Origin: Sphaerolaimus hirsutus
Taxonomy: Eukaryota > Nematoda > Chromadorea > Monhysterida > Sphaerolaimidae
Direction of reading: 5' to 3'
Assembly (NCBI GenBank): GCA_964036195.1
Contig: OZ038459.1
Coordinates: 1,547,206-1,611,205 of the forward strand
DNA: 64,000 nt
Both the position numbers and the translations under genes were made by a program. Shown in pieces: positions 1 through 11,300 of the stretch (its first letter is position 1; each line of letters begins with the position of its first letter). The notes beneath the pieces are model-generated. The model had not been told where the DNA came from, searched no databases, and worked only from the letters and a program-made list of their open reading frames with translations.

Positions 1-581
1 CTAAATATTACTCTGTGTACAAAATGGAGTGTGATCATTTATAGGCAATGCAGAAATAAGTATTTAAATGATTACAGAGAAACGGGATCACTAAACCATG
101 GCGTCATTTTTAAAAATCATCTACCGCTCCCAAAGCTGTTGAAGCCGGTTGAGTCTGAAAAGTGCACAGCAGATGAATTTAGTTGAATTTGTATTTAGGT
201 ATTTTAGATTAATTGCGTGCCTAACTGGCGCCAGCACTGTTCCTTGTATTGATCAAACTTACCTGTAACTTGACTTAACACTAAAAACGTTACTTATCAC
301 TGAACACTTGTTAACTTGACTTAATTGGCCCGAGGCACATGACTATTGATGTAAAAAAACCAGACCACAGGACGTGCCCCAGCGCCGGGCACCAAAATGC
401 ACCAGCACCGGTACTGGTGCGGTTTCCTTGCCACTTTCAGAGATGCCCCTTCGGTAGCGGTGTATTTTTCTTCAGAACAGCACCCAGTGCCCCAAGTTAC
501 CGGGTACCGTTTTGATGGAATCGCGCCGGTGCGGTGCGGGCTATATGTTCCGGTGCCTTTACAACCTCACTACACATGACT
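1..581. other. Left-edge non-coding stretch
   Basis: No exon or complete repeat was recognised. A short perfect palindrome with half-site GCACCGGT lies near 410, and from about 224 there are fragments resembling the CAG-flanked MITEs found elsewhere in the window. If the gene on the minus strand continues leftward, this is intron or 3' flank. Confidence 0.4.
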
Positions 582-741
582 ACCGTATTTATTGTTATAG
601 AACGATATACCTCCAGTAGAACGGCAGCTCCCATGGAACGGCAGGTTTTGGCTCTTTTTGTACTCACGAAGACAATAGAACGGTAAGTAAAAAAGTTGAC
701 GAAAAAACGTAACGGCGCTTTTCCATTAGAAGAAATACGGT
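582..741. mobile_element. MITE, CCGTATTT / TTCTAATAGAACGGC family
   Basis: An inverted-repeat element starts at ACCGTATTTATTG and ends at AAGAAATACGGT. Inside are the family's AACGGC / GCCGTT blocks and the sentence-like segments AAAACCTGCCGTTC and GTCAACTTTTTTAC. Other copies lie at 15591-15782, 18270-18631 and 20722-21123, and degenerate ends flank the large nest at 3277 and 13363. The element ends only about 12 bases after the proposed donor of the next exon. No coding capacity was seen. Confidence 0.75.
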
Positions 742-753
742 ATGCAGCGTTAC

Positions 754-1048
754 GGGCGCCCGCTTCAACCAACCAGCCAAGCCAGAATCATGCGACCGCC
801 ACCGTTGGTGATTGCCAGTCGCCGCGGCGGGCGCCCGCTGCCGCCGCTGCGCTTTCTGCCGCTGCGCATCGTTCTGCCACTCTGGCGGCCGCTGCATCAG
901 GAAGTTGCCGCCGAAGTCGCCGCGCTGCTGCAGTTGGTCGTTGCCGCCGGAGCTGGGCGGCACGCGCGCGTGGCCCGCGCCGCCGCGCGACCGCCGTTCT
1001 GGGGCGGCACGGGCGAAGTACACTGGCGACTGGTAGCGATTGATTTGT
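754..1048 (-). CDS. MH2-domain gene, last visible exon (Q/R-rich tail)
   Basis: The acceptor follows AACGCAG. The exon begins with one base that completes a codon left by a phase-2 donor at 1279, then reads QINRYQSPVYFARAAPE and continues in a Q/R/G-rich frame (NDQLQQRGDFGGNFLMQR). It is strongly GC-rich, unlike its flanks, as are the other exons of this gene. The 3' boundary is uncertain. A GTAACG donor after GGGCGCCC gives the end used here, but a GTGGCG donor near 806 is also possible. No stop codon is reached before either donor, so coding probably continues left of the window. No domain is recognised. Confidence 0.55.
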
Positions 1049-1278
1049 CTGCGTTCGTGGATTGCGTATTGTGGGGGTTGTGTGGTTTTAGCGAGCTGAC
1101 AAGTGCCTTGTCAAGTGACGCTTAACTTTTGAAGTTACTGAATCAGACAATGGTCAAGGTATATGTAACTCTTTTTACACACTCCCTAACCGACTTTCTG
1201 TGAAGATTGTCGCTTCACATCGTTCATCGTTCAACGTTCCAAAGCACAACTTCAAGTTAGAAAAAACTTCCAACCAAC

Positions 1279-1475
1279 CTCAAGTCGATCATCGACACAG
1301 ACTGGATCGGTAAAGCCTGCCTAGAGTCCCACTTGCCCTGGCCAAATGCCAAGTCTTTCTGGTACTGGTGTCTCTGCTGCTGCGGCCCCATTGGGAGGAA
1401 AGATGCTGGCCCACTGCCAAGTTGCTGATGACTGGGCAGCGACTGCAAATCCACCAGACTGCCGTGCATGGACAC
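1279..1475 (-). CDS. MH2-domain gene, Q-rich C-terminal exon
   Basis: The exon begins with a GTG codon directly after the TAG acceptor created at the end of the introner-type intron 1476-1663. It reads VSMHGSLVDLQSLPSHQQ and then a Q-rich stretch ending near SVSMIDL. A donor AG|GTTGGT leaves a phase-2 end that matches the next exon, joining as an Arg codon. If the donor is not used the frame runs to a stop at 1257, so a truncated isoform is possible. No recognised domain; the composition resembles the preceding Q-rich exons. Confidence 0.65.
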
Positions 1476-1663
1476 CTAGGGGCAGTACCAGACCCTGCAA
1501 AATGCCCTGAAAAATGTCAAATGTCATGCAAACTGTCAAAAGTCCTGTAAAATGCCCGGTAAAATAGTAAACGTACGTTTGCCATTTTACCGGACATTTT
1601 CCATGACTTTTGACACTTTGAAAGACATTTTACAGGGCATTTTACAGTGTCAGGGACTGGCAC
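1476..1663 (-). mobile_element. Introner-type element forming a whole intron
   Basis: The intron starts GTGCCAGTCCCTGACACTG, which is the element's terminal repeat, and ends GGTCTGGTACTGCCCCTAG. The two arms carry the inverted blocks CCCTGTAAAATG and CATTTTACAGG, and the centre is a short palindrome (CAAACGTACGTTT). The left flank ends CAG and the right flank TAG, consistent with a CAG duplication with one C-to-T change that keeps AG. Removal joins codons in phase 0 (...QQQQ to VSMHG...). Length 188 nt. Confidence 0.88.
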
Positions 1664-1807
1664 CTGCTGTTGCTGTGAGTGTGCTTGCTGCTGCTGTGAG
1701 TGTGCCTGCTGCTGCATCGCGTGCTGGTTCATGTCGAATTGAGCCTGTCTGTCCATGTGATGGGGTTGCGCGGCTGGCAGCATTGACCAGTTTCCATTGC
1801 CCAGTTG
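1664..1807 (-). CDS. MH2-domain gene, Q/H-rich exon
   Basis: A 144-nt exon (48 codons, phase 0 at both ends). The acceptor CACAG precedes QLGNGNWSMLPAAQPHH, followed by a tandem AHSQQQQ repeat. The final CAG CAG abuts the introner-type donor GTGCCA. The glutamine run is encoded largely by CAG, the trinucleotide duplicated at the insertions. No known domain; probably part of a disordered C-terminal region of the MH2 protein. Confidence 0.75.
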
Positions 1808-2140
1808 CTGTGTGTTTTGAATGTGATTTTTAATGAAAAATTGCAAGTCAGCGCTGTGCGTTTTTTGTCGATGTATAAATGGTTCTGTTTTGCCGCTCTT
1901 TTAGTGCCCGCCCGCCATTGAGCCGTAAACATCCAAAAACGTATATCGAGTGAAGCGCATACTTTGCACAGAATCCTACCATAATTTTACGAAACTTTTT
2001 GGTGTGTAACTTTCATAATCAATCATTCCATAGAAAAACAAAATATTATGATGAAACAAACTATTTTATTTATGGGTCATTATTCAGATGGGTTGTGGTA
2101 GGTTTCCACGCAAAGTGTGATGTCCGCAGAGTATACATAC
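1808..2140 (-). other. Ordinary intron of the MH2-domain gene with repeat remnant
   Basis: The donor is CAG|GTATGT and the acceptor AAAACACAG, both conventional. Just inside the donor is GTATACTCTGCGGACATC, an end shared with repeat remnants near 43910-43985, so a mobile element sits close to the exon. Nothing coding was seen. Confidence 0.6.
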
Positions 2141-2456
2141 CTGCATGTGGGAACCTATAACATTCGAGTGCTGGTACACGCCCATCTGAGGCGCGTGCTG
2201 AAACTGCTGCATGGGTTGCTGCTGCTGCGTGTACGACTGCAGCTGCGTTGGCGCCGCGCCAAAATACTGCTGCGGGTACTCGCCGCCGCCAACGCTCACG
2301 GCCACGGGCAGATTATAGGCGGCCGGTGCGCGCAACTGCGCGTGCGCCTGCCCCACGAACTGCTGCTGCTGTTGGTGATGCGTGGCGACGGCTTCCGCGG
2401 CTGCCGCGTTGTTCTTGGCGATGCGCTTGGACACGCCGCCGGAGGCGCCGCGCGCC
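2141..2456 (-). CDS. MH2-domain gene, long Q/A-rich exon
   Basis: This 316-nt exon starts with one base completing an AGG codon across intron 2457-2610, then reads ARGASGGVSKRIAKNN, an A-rich run, a HHQQQQQ run and a long Q/P/Y-rich stretch ending IGSHMQ before CAG|GTATGT. There are no stops over 105 codons, with markedly higher GC than the flanks. The basic patch SKRIAKNN is the only compact motif. No domain is recognised; it is likely a disordered region after the MH2 domain. Confidence 0.8.
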
Positions 2457-2610
2457 CTGGGAGCAGTCTCGGACTCTGTAAAAGACCTGTAAAATGCCAA
2501 ATGTCATGCAACGTAAGTTTGCCATTTTACCGGGAATTTTACGTGACCTTCGACACTTTGCGTGACATTTTACATTTTACAGGGCATTTTACAGGGTCTG
2601 GGACTGGCAC
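2457..2610 (-). mobile_element. Introner-type element forming a whole 154-nt intron
   Basis: The intron is one short inverted-repeat element. It starts GTGCCAGTCCCAGACCCTG and ends GTCCGAGACTGCTCCCAG. The terminal 20 bases of the two ends are imperfect reverse complements. CCAG precedes the element and CCAG ends it, so the acceptor AG is the flanking duplication. Excision rejoins a phase-2 Arg codon (AG|G). This is the shortest and cleanest example; the right arm is shorter than the left. Confidence 0.9.
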
Positions 2611-2712
2611 CTGGCCCAGCCGGCTGAGGCGCTCGTGCCCGCCGTGTTGTATCCACTACCGTTGGTTGCTGGAGGCATGGCAGGCGAGTCTGGGATGGGC
2701 TCCCTTGAGGAA
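2611..2712 (-). CDS. MH2-domain gene, small exon between two introners
   Basis: A 102-nt exon, phase 2 at both ends, reading SREPIPDSPAMPPATNGSG and then YNTAGTSASAGWA. Both splice sites are supplied by flanking introner-type elements: the acceptor is GTCACCAG and the donor CCAG|GTGCCA. Its existence as a separate exon therefore seems to result from two insertions into one ancestral exon. Ser/Pro/Gly-rich, no domain. Confidence 0.8.
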
Positions 2713-2985
2713 CTGGTGACACTCACGGACCCTGTAAAATGGCCTGTGGGATGTCTAATGTCATGCAAAGTGTCAAAACGCCCTGTAAAATGTCAAATCC
2801 CATGCAAATTGTCAAAAGTCATATCAAATACCCTGGAAAAATTGCCATGTTCAAGGGACTTTTCTATATGACTTGAGACACTTTGCACGACATTTTCCAT
2901 TTCCCAGGACATTTTCCACGACTTTAACCACTTTACATGACACTTTCCCCCTCCCAGGTCACTTTCCAGGGTGCGTGAGTGGCAC
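2713..2985 (-). mobile_element. Introner-type element forming a whole 273-nt intron
   Basis: Starts GTGCCACTCACGCACCCTGG and ends CAGGGTCCGTGAGTGTCACCAG, giving terminal inverted repeats of about 20 bp (GTGCCACTCACGCACCCTG against GTGACACTCACGGACCCTG). The flanks match as ACCAG on both sides, again with the duplicated CAG serving as the acceptor. Excision rejoins an AGT Ser codon in phase 2. It has many internal GTCAAAA / TTTTGAC style inverted blocks, so the whole intron can fold as one hairpin. Confidence 0.9.
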
Positions 2986-3136
2986 CTGGTCTCGCTGGCC
3001 GCAGCCACTGCAGCCAACTCTGCTAGCACGCTGTGCACCAGGGCTGGGTGGTGTTTGTTGGACGAACGGCGACTGGCTGAACTGCTGGATGGGCTGGCGG
3101 CGATGAAACTGCTGCTTGGTGAGGAGATCTCGTTGT
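2986..3136 (-). CDS. MH2-domain gene, Ser-rich exon
   Basis: A 151-nt exon reading DNEISSPSSSFIAASPSS, then RRSSNKHHPALVHSVLAEL and an Ala-rich end. The acceptor is ACTCGCAG, and the start in phase 1 matches the phase-1 donor at 13492 (CAAG|GTATTT) across a 10-kb intron. The donor is the terminus of an introner-type element. The LVHSVLAELAAVAA stretch could form a short helix; otherwise no domain is seen. Confidence 0.75.
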
Positions 3137-3582
3137 CTGCGAGTTGTTGATGGATTTGAGGAAATTTGTCTCTTTCTGCAACGATGCTAAAAAAATTTAA
3201 ATTGTATTTATTGTCAGAGTGCACTGAAATTATCCGTAAAAAGTTCGATAATATGAGAATCTTCACTGAAACGGTTACCGTATTTCTTCTAATAGGAGGG
3301 CGGGTCTTCAAAAGAATGGTCAAAAACTGCTGGAGTTGTGCCAAATAAATGTGCCAAAACATGAAATGTCAGCGGACACTGTTATTATGTAGCTGTGGTC
3401 CATTGATTTTGTGCTATTTTATAATCAAATGTTGCATGAACTCTATTAATCGTAAACACCTTCCCGGACAAGTTCACCACCCAATTTTTTATTTCACTTC
3501 GGATGGATTATCTCCTTCTATGGGGGTGTTATAAAGCTGAAACTTTGAATATATAAAGTTGTAAAACCCCCCTACTCTGCTT

Positions 3583-5350
3583 CAATGGGGGGAGGTGGGG
3601 CGACTCACTGCAGGGTGGGTTGCCCTATACGCAACAATTTTTTTTGGCTTTTTTGCTGTCCCAAACAAGTTCACCACCCACTTGATAAGCTACACTTCGA
3701 GGGTCGTATCTCCAGCTGTGAGGCTGGTATGAAGCTGAAATTTGGGGGATGTCTTGCTAACAACCCCCCTTACAATACACCAGTGGGGCTGCCGGCCAGT
3801 GACCCACTACAGTAAACTCGGTGGACATGAAACGAATCAGCGATTCGGCCCTCCGTTACCAATGACGAATGTTTTTTAATTCGAACTTGAATGGACGGAT
3901 TCCATTCGGTTCACGATAAATTTGATTCAATCCTACTTTTTATGCGAGAACGATGTGAATTTGATAGACAAATCGTTATAGAAAGTCGGATTGTTAGGTC
4001 TTAGGTAAGATCTTACCGTCGCAGTCCCGACAAATTCATTCAAAAAATTACGTATGAACTTACCGCTGCGTCCAAGTTACTGTTGCGTTTTATACGAACG
4101 AAGTAAAAAACACATGATTTTCGTTCGCATCAACGATAATGACCGCGGAATGCAATTAAGTCAACACAAGTGTCAACTCGTGTGTGGGCTGCCATAAACA
4201 ACCAATTGCGGTCGCTTAATCGCATTCTGCAGCCATTTTTGTTGACGCTGACGGAAATCCTGCGTCTTTCATACTTGGTAACATTCTCGCAAACGGTAAC
4301 TTGGACGTGTGCCAACTAAGAATATACGCAGTTGTACGAAAATTCCTTAGACCATTGACTTCTATAATGTCCGTCGAATTTTATGCATTGCTGCATGTAC
4401 AGTTGTTCATTTTTTCAAAACAACCCAAGTGTCCCAAACAAGTTTGCCATCAAACTGCATTATAAAAAATGTTGTGAGAACATACCTGGTAAAAAATTGA
4501 GTCAGATTTGAACCCTAATTCTGCTCATTAAGAATTTTTCAGTAGGGCACCCACCCCGTCCCATAAACAGCAGGCCGAAAATTTCAGTTTAAACCAATTT
4601 TTTGTTTCACACTTAAAAAGTTGGTTTACAAAGTTCATTAGGGAAGGGTCCAATGTTCAAAGTTAAGTAAACAACATGACCTCTAAAATGCCTACATAAG
4701 GAAATTTATTTGGGGTGAAAATTATGGTGTCATGATGACATCATCACAGGAACAAAATTTGACAAAATTACCATTTTTTCATTCACCCCAAATAAATTTC
4801 CTTATGCAGGCATTTTAGAGGTTATGTTGTTTACATAACTTTGAACCTTAAACCCTTCCCTAGTGAACTTTGTAAACCAACTTTTTTAGTGTGAAACAAA
4901 AAATTGGTTTAAAGTGACATTTTCAGTCTCCTGTTTATGGGACAGGGTGGGTGCCGTACTGAAAATTTTTTAATGAGCAGAACTAGGGTTCAAATTTTAT
5001 ACAATTTTATATCAGGTACATTCTCACAACATTTTTTTTATAATGCAGATGGATGGCGAACTTGTTTGGGAGACAGGTTGTTTTTTAAAAATGAACAACT
5101 TTATATACGGCGACCCATGCTGTAGTGGTTCGTCGGCGGCCACCCACTGATGAATTGTTAGAGGGGGTTGTTTGCAAGACATACCCCAAATTTCAGCTTT
5201 CTATCGCCCACACCGCTGGAGATATAGCCCTCGTAGTGTAGCCAATCAAGTGAGTGGTGAACTTGTTTGGGACAACGAAAAAGCCAAAAAAATGTTTGCA
5301 TGTAGGGCGACCCACTCTGTAGTGAGTCGCCATGCCTCCCCCATTAAGAC
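3583..5350. mobile_element. Inner palindromic element with GGCGACTCAC ends
   Basis: The arm 3583-3815 (GGGGCGACTCACTGCAG, then GTCCCAAACAAGTTCACC) is mirrored by 5115-5350 (GGTGAACTTGTTTGGGAC, then GTAGTGAGTCGCC). Inside lies a further palindrome, 4425-5075, and at its centre the shortest one, 4680-4830 (CCTCTAAAATGCCTACATAA against its complement). The result is at least three concentric hairpins. No transposase frame is present. Confidence 0.7.
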
Positions 5351-5392
5351 TCGCTTCGCCTAAGGACCAAACCTCCCTTGTTACAAAATTTT

Positions 5393-8300
5393 TTTTGCGT
5401 TTTTTTCATAGATTTGGAATCTCCATAACTAGAAACTTAAAATTTCCTTCCATGCATATATCCGGAAATGTCATCTTCCTACTGAAAAAATTGATCAAAG
5501 TCAAAAGTCACCATTTTTCAGGCTGTTTTTTGGAAATTCATAACTTTTGTTTGACTTTATCTATCAATATAATATTTTGTATTTTTATTAAGAAAGTTGT
5601 GGAGATTAATTGGCCCATACAAACTAGTTTCATCAAATGTTTTTTTCTCACCGAAAATGATGGCTGAAATTTTGAAAATGGCATCAAATTTTCATTTTTT
5701 AATTGAGTGCTTAGCTTTTTTTTGCAAAAACTGTGCCCAATTGCATAGTTTATTTTACAAAAATAAAATAGAAAAAGTAGGTCTGCCAATTTTTGCCACA
5801 ACAGTTTGAAACAGCCCGACACCCATCTCACCACCACAGACAAGCCCACTCTGAAGACTCAGATGATATTGTATGAAAAAAGTTTCCATCATAAACTTAG
5901 GTTATTTTTCCATGTCCTTTCATTTGTATATCTCCATTTTTTATTAAACATACTTTGGATAGGTGCTGTCATACAAAAATGCACTTTTCACATAAAAAAA
6001 TTTGACCCCCATTTTTATGGTGGATTTGGAATCTTCATACATAGAAACTAAAAATTTCCTTCCATACATATATCTGGAAATGCCATCTTCCACTAAAAAA
6101 ATTGATAAAAGTCAAAAATCATATTTTTTTCTGGATGTTTCTTAGGAAATTCAAAACTTTTGCTTGACATCATCTATCAATGTGATATTTTGGATTTTTA
6201 CTAAAATAGTTTTGGAGATTAATTGGCCCATACAAACAAACTTCATCAGACTTTGTTTTCTCACTGAAAATCGTGGCTGAAAATTTGAAAATGGCGCCAA
6301 ATTTTTTGTTCTGAATTGAGAGCTTAGCTTTTTTTCACAAAAACTGTGCTTAATTGCATAGTTTATGATAACAAAATAAAATCCAAAAACTAGGTCTGCA
6401 CTTTTTTACCACAGCAGTTTGAAATGATCAACAACACAAATGTCATGATCACAGACAATCCCACTCTGAAGACTCAGATGAAGTTTTATGAAAAAAGTTT
6501 CCATTATATTCTTAGGTTATTTTATCATGCTCTTTCATTTGTATGTCTCCATTTTTTATTAAACACACTTTGAAAGGGTGCTGTCATACAAAAGTGTACT
6601 TTTTTAGCAAATATCACAAGTGTGATAATAAAAAATCCAAAAATAATTCATTTTTACCATTAGCTAACTGTTCTGACAGTAGCTTTTAGCTGGCCATTTT
6701 TTTATTTTATGTTTCTGTTTGCAATCTAACTGCTATGAACTAGGGTTGGGACATGATATTCACATGTGATCATGCTTGTGATATTAATTTTTTTTATGCA
6801 AGTGCAATTTAGCAGAAACATAAAATAACCAAATGGCCAGCTAAAAGCTACTGTCAGAACAGTTAGCTACTAGTACAAATGAAAAAATTTTGGATTTTAC
6901 ATGACCACACTTGTGATATGTGCTAAAAAGTACACTTTTGTATGACAGCACCCTTTCAAAGTGTGTTTAAAAAAAAATGGAGACATACAAATGTAAGAGC
7001 ATGATAAAATAACCTAAGAATATAATGGAAACTTTTTTCATAAAACTTCATCTGAGTCTTCAGGGTGGGATTGTCTGTGATCGTGACATCTGCGTTGTTG
7101 ATCATTTCAAACTGCTGTGGTAAAAAAGTGCAGACCTACTTTTTGGATTTATTTTTTATCATAAACTATGCAATCGAGCACAGTTTTTGTGAAAAAAGCT
7201 AAGCTCTTAATTCAGAACAAAAAACTTGGTGCCATTTTCAAAATTTCAGCCACAATTTTCAGTGAGAAAAAAAATCTGATGACGTTTGTTTGTATGGGCC
7301 AATTAATCTCCAAAACTATATTGATAAAAATCCAAAATATCAAATTGATAGATGATGTCAAGCAAAAGTTTTGAATTTCCAAAGAAATGTCTGGAAAAAA
7401 GATGATTTTTGACTTCAATCAATTTTTTTTGTAGGAAGATGGCATTTCCAGATATATGTATGGAAAGAAATTCTTAGTTTCTATGTACAAAGATTCCAAA
7501 TGCACCATAAAAATGGGGCTCAGAATTTTTTATGTGAAAAGTGAATTTTTGTATGGAAGCACCCTTCCAAATTATGTTTAATAAAAAATGGAGATATACA
7601 AATGAAAGAACATGTAAAAATAACCTAAGTTTATGATGAAAACTTTTTTCATACAACTTCATCTGAGTCTTCAGAGTGGGCTTGTCTGTGGTGGTGAGAC
7701 GGGTGTCGGGCTGTTTCAAACTGCTGTGCCAAAAATTGGCAGACCTACTTTTTCTATTTTATTTTTGTAAAATAAACTATGCAATTGGGCACAGTTTTTG
7801 CAAAAAAAAGCTAAGCTCTCAATTACAAACTGAAAATTTGATGCCATTTTCAAAATTTCAGCCACAATTTTCAGTGAGAAAAAAAATCTGATGACGTTTG
7901 TTTGTATGGGCCGATTAATCTCCAAAACTATATTGATAAAAATCCAAAATATCAAATTGATAGATGATGTCAAGCAAAAGTTTTGAATTTCCAAAGAAAC
8001 GTCTGGAAAAAAGATGATTTTTGACTTCAATCAATTTTTTTTGTAGGAAGATGGCATTTCCAGATATATGTATGGAAAAAAATTCTTAGTTTCTATGTAC
8101 AAAGATTCCAAATGCACCATAAAAATGGGGCTCAGAATTTTTTATGTGAAAAGTGAATTTTTGTATGGAAGCACCCTTCCAAATTATGTTTAATAAAAAA
8201 TGGAGATATACAAATGAAAGAACATGTAAAAATAACCTAAGTTTATGATGAAAACTTTTTTCATACAACTTCATCTGAGTCTTCAGAGTGGGCTTGTCTG

Positions 8301-11300
8301 TGGTGGTGAGACGGGTGTCGGGCTGTTTCAAACTGCTGTGGCAAAAATTGGCAGACCTAGTTTTTCTATTTTATTTTTGTAAAATAAACTATGCAATTGG
8401 GCACAGTTTTTGCAAAAAAAGCTAAGCTCTCAATTACAAACTGAAAATTTGATGCCATTTTCAAAATTTCAGCCACAATTTTCAGTGAGAAAAAAAATCT
8501 GATGACGTTTGTTTGTATGGGCCAATTAATCTCCAAAACTATATTGATAAAAATCCAAAATATCAAATTGATAGATGATGTCAAGCAAAAGTTTTGAATT
8601 TCCAAAGAAACGTCTGGAAAAAAGATGATTTTTGACTTCAATCAATTTTTTTTGTAGGAAGATGGCATTTCCAGATATATGTATGGAAAGAAATTCTTAG
8701 TTTCTATGTACAAAGATTCCAAATGCACCATAAAAATGGGGCTCAGAATTTTTTATGTGAAAAGTGAATTTTTGTATGGAAGCACCCTTCCAAATTATGT
8801 TTAATAAAAAATGGAGATATACAAATGAAAGAACATGTAAAAATAACCTAAGTTTATGATGAAAACTTTTTTCATACAACTTCATCTGAGTCTTCAGAGT
8901 GGGCTTGTCTGTGGTGGTGAGACGGGTGTCGGGCTGTTTCAAACTGCTGTGGCAAAAATTGGCAGACCTAGTTTTTCTATTTTATTTTTGTAAAATAAAC
9001 TATGCAATTGGGCACAGTTTTTGCAAAAAAAAGCTAAGCTCTCAATTACAAACTGAAAATTTGATGCCATTTTCAAAATTTCAGCCACAATTTTCAGTGA
9101 GAAAAAAAATCTGATGACGTTTGTTTGTATGGGCCAATTAATCTCCAAAACTATATTGATAAAAATCCAAAATATCAAATTGATAGATGATGTCAAGCAA
9201 AAGTTTTGAATTTCCAAAGAAACGTCTGGAAAAAAGATGATTTTTGACTTCAATCAATTTTTTTTGTAGGAAGATGGCATTTCCAGATATATGTATGGAA
9301 AGAAATTCTTAGTTTCTATGTACAAAGATTCCAAATGCACCATAAAAATGGGGCTCAGAATTTTTTATGTGAAAAGTGAATTTTTGTATGGAAGCACCCT
9401 TCCAAATTATGTTTAATAAAAAATGGAGATATACAAATGAAAGAACATGTAAAAATAACCTAAGTTTATGATGAAAACTTTTTTCATACAACTTCATCTG
9501 AGTCTTCAGAGTCGGCTTGTCTATGGTGGTGAGACGGGTGTCGGGCTGTTTCAAACTGCTGTGCCAAAAATTGGCAGACCTACTTTTTCTATTTTATTTT
9601 TGTAAAATAAACTATGCAATTGGGCACAGTTTTTGCAAAAAAAAGCTAAGCTCTCAATTACAAACTGAAAATTTGATGCCATTTTCAAAATTTCAGCCAC
9701 AATTTTCAGTGAGAAAAAAAATCTGATGACGTTTGTTTGTATGGGCCAATTAATCTCCAAAACTATATTGATAAAAATCCAAAATATCAAATTGATAGAT
9801 GATGTCAAGCAAAAGTTTTGAATTTCCAAAGAAACGTCTGGAAAAAAGATGATTTTTGACTTCAATCAATTTTTTTTGTAGGAAGATGGCATTTCCAGAT
9901 ATATGTATGGAAAGAAATTCTTAGTTTCTATGTACAAAGATTCCAAATGCACCATAAAAATGGGGCTCAGAATTTTTTATGTGAAAAGTGAATTTTTGTA
10001 TGGAAGCACCCTTCCAAATTATGTTTAATAAAAAATGGAGATATACAAATGAAAGAACATGTAAAAATAACCTAAGTTTATGATGAAAACTTTTTTCATA
10101 CAACTTCATCTGAGTCTTCAGAGTCGGCTTGTCTATGGTGGTGAGACGGGTGTCGGGCTGTTTCAAACTGCTGTGCCAAAAATTGGCAGACCTACTTTTT
10201 CTATTTTATTTTTGTAAAATAAACTATGCAATTGGGCACAGTTTTTGCAAAAAAAAGCTAAGCTCTCAATTACAAACTGAAAATTTGATGCCATTTTCAA
10301 AATTTCAGCCACAATTTTCAGTGAGAAAAAAAATCTGATGACGTTTGTTTGTATGGGCCAATTAATCTCCAAAACTATATTGATAAAAATCCAAAATATC
10401 AAATTGATAGATGATGTCAAGCAAAAGTTTTGAATTTCCAAAGAAACGTCTGGAAAAAAGATGATTTTTGACTTCAATCAATTTTTTTTGTAGGAAGATG
10501 GCATTTCCAGATATATGTATGGAAAGAAATTCTTAGTTTCTATGTACAAAGATTCCAAATGCACCATAAAAATGGGGCTCAGAATTTTTTATGTGAAAAG
10601 TGAATTTTTGTATGGAAGCACCCTTCCAAATTATGTTTAATAAAAAATGGAGATATACAAATGAAAGAACATGTAAAAATAACCTAAGTTTATGATGAAA
10701 ACTTTTTTCATACAACTTCATCTGAGTCTTCAGAGTCGGCTTGTCTATGGTGGTGAGACGGGTGTCGGGCTGTTTCAAACTGCTGTGCCAAAAATTGGCA
10801 GACCTACTTTTTCTATTTTATTTTTGTAAAATAAACTATGCAATTGGGCACAGTTTTTGCAAAAAAAAGCTAAGCTCTCAATTACAAACTGAAAATTTGA
10901 TGCCATTTTCAAAATTTCAGCCACAATTTTCAGTGAGAAAAAAAATCTGATGACGTTTGTTTGTATGGGCCAATTAATCTCCAAAACTATATTGATAAAA
11001 ATCCAAAATATCAAATTGATAGATGATGTCAAGCAAAAGTTTTGAATTTCCAAAGAAACGTCTGGAAAAAAGATGATTTTTGACTTCAATCAATTTTTTT
11101 TGTAGGAAGATGGCATTTCCAGATATATGTATGGAAAGAAATTCTTAGTTTCTATGTACAAAGATTCCAAATGCACCATAAAAATGGGGCTCATAATTTT
11201 TTATGTGAAAAGTGAATTTTTGTATGGAAGCACCCTTCCAAATTATGTTTAATAAAAAATGGAGATATACAAATGAAAGAACATGTAAAAATAACCTAAG

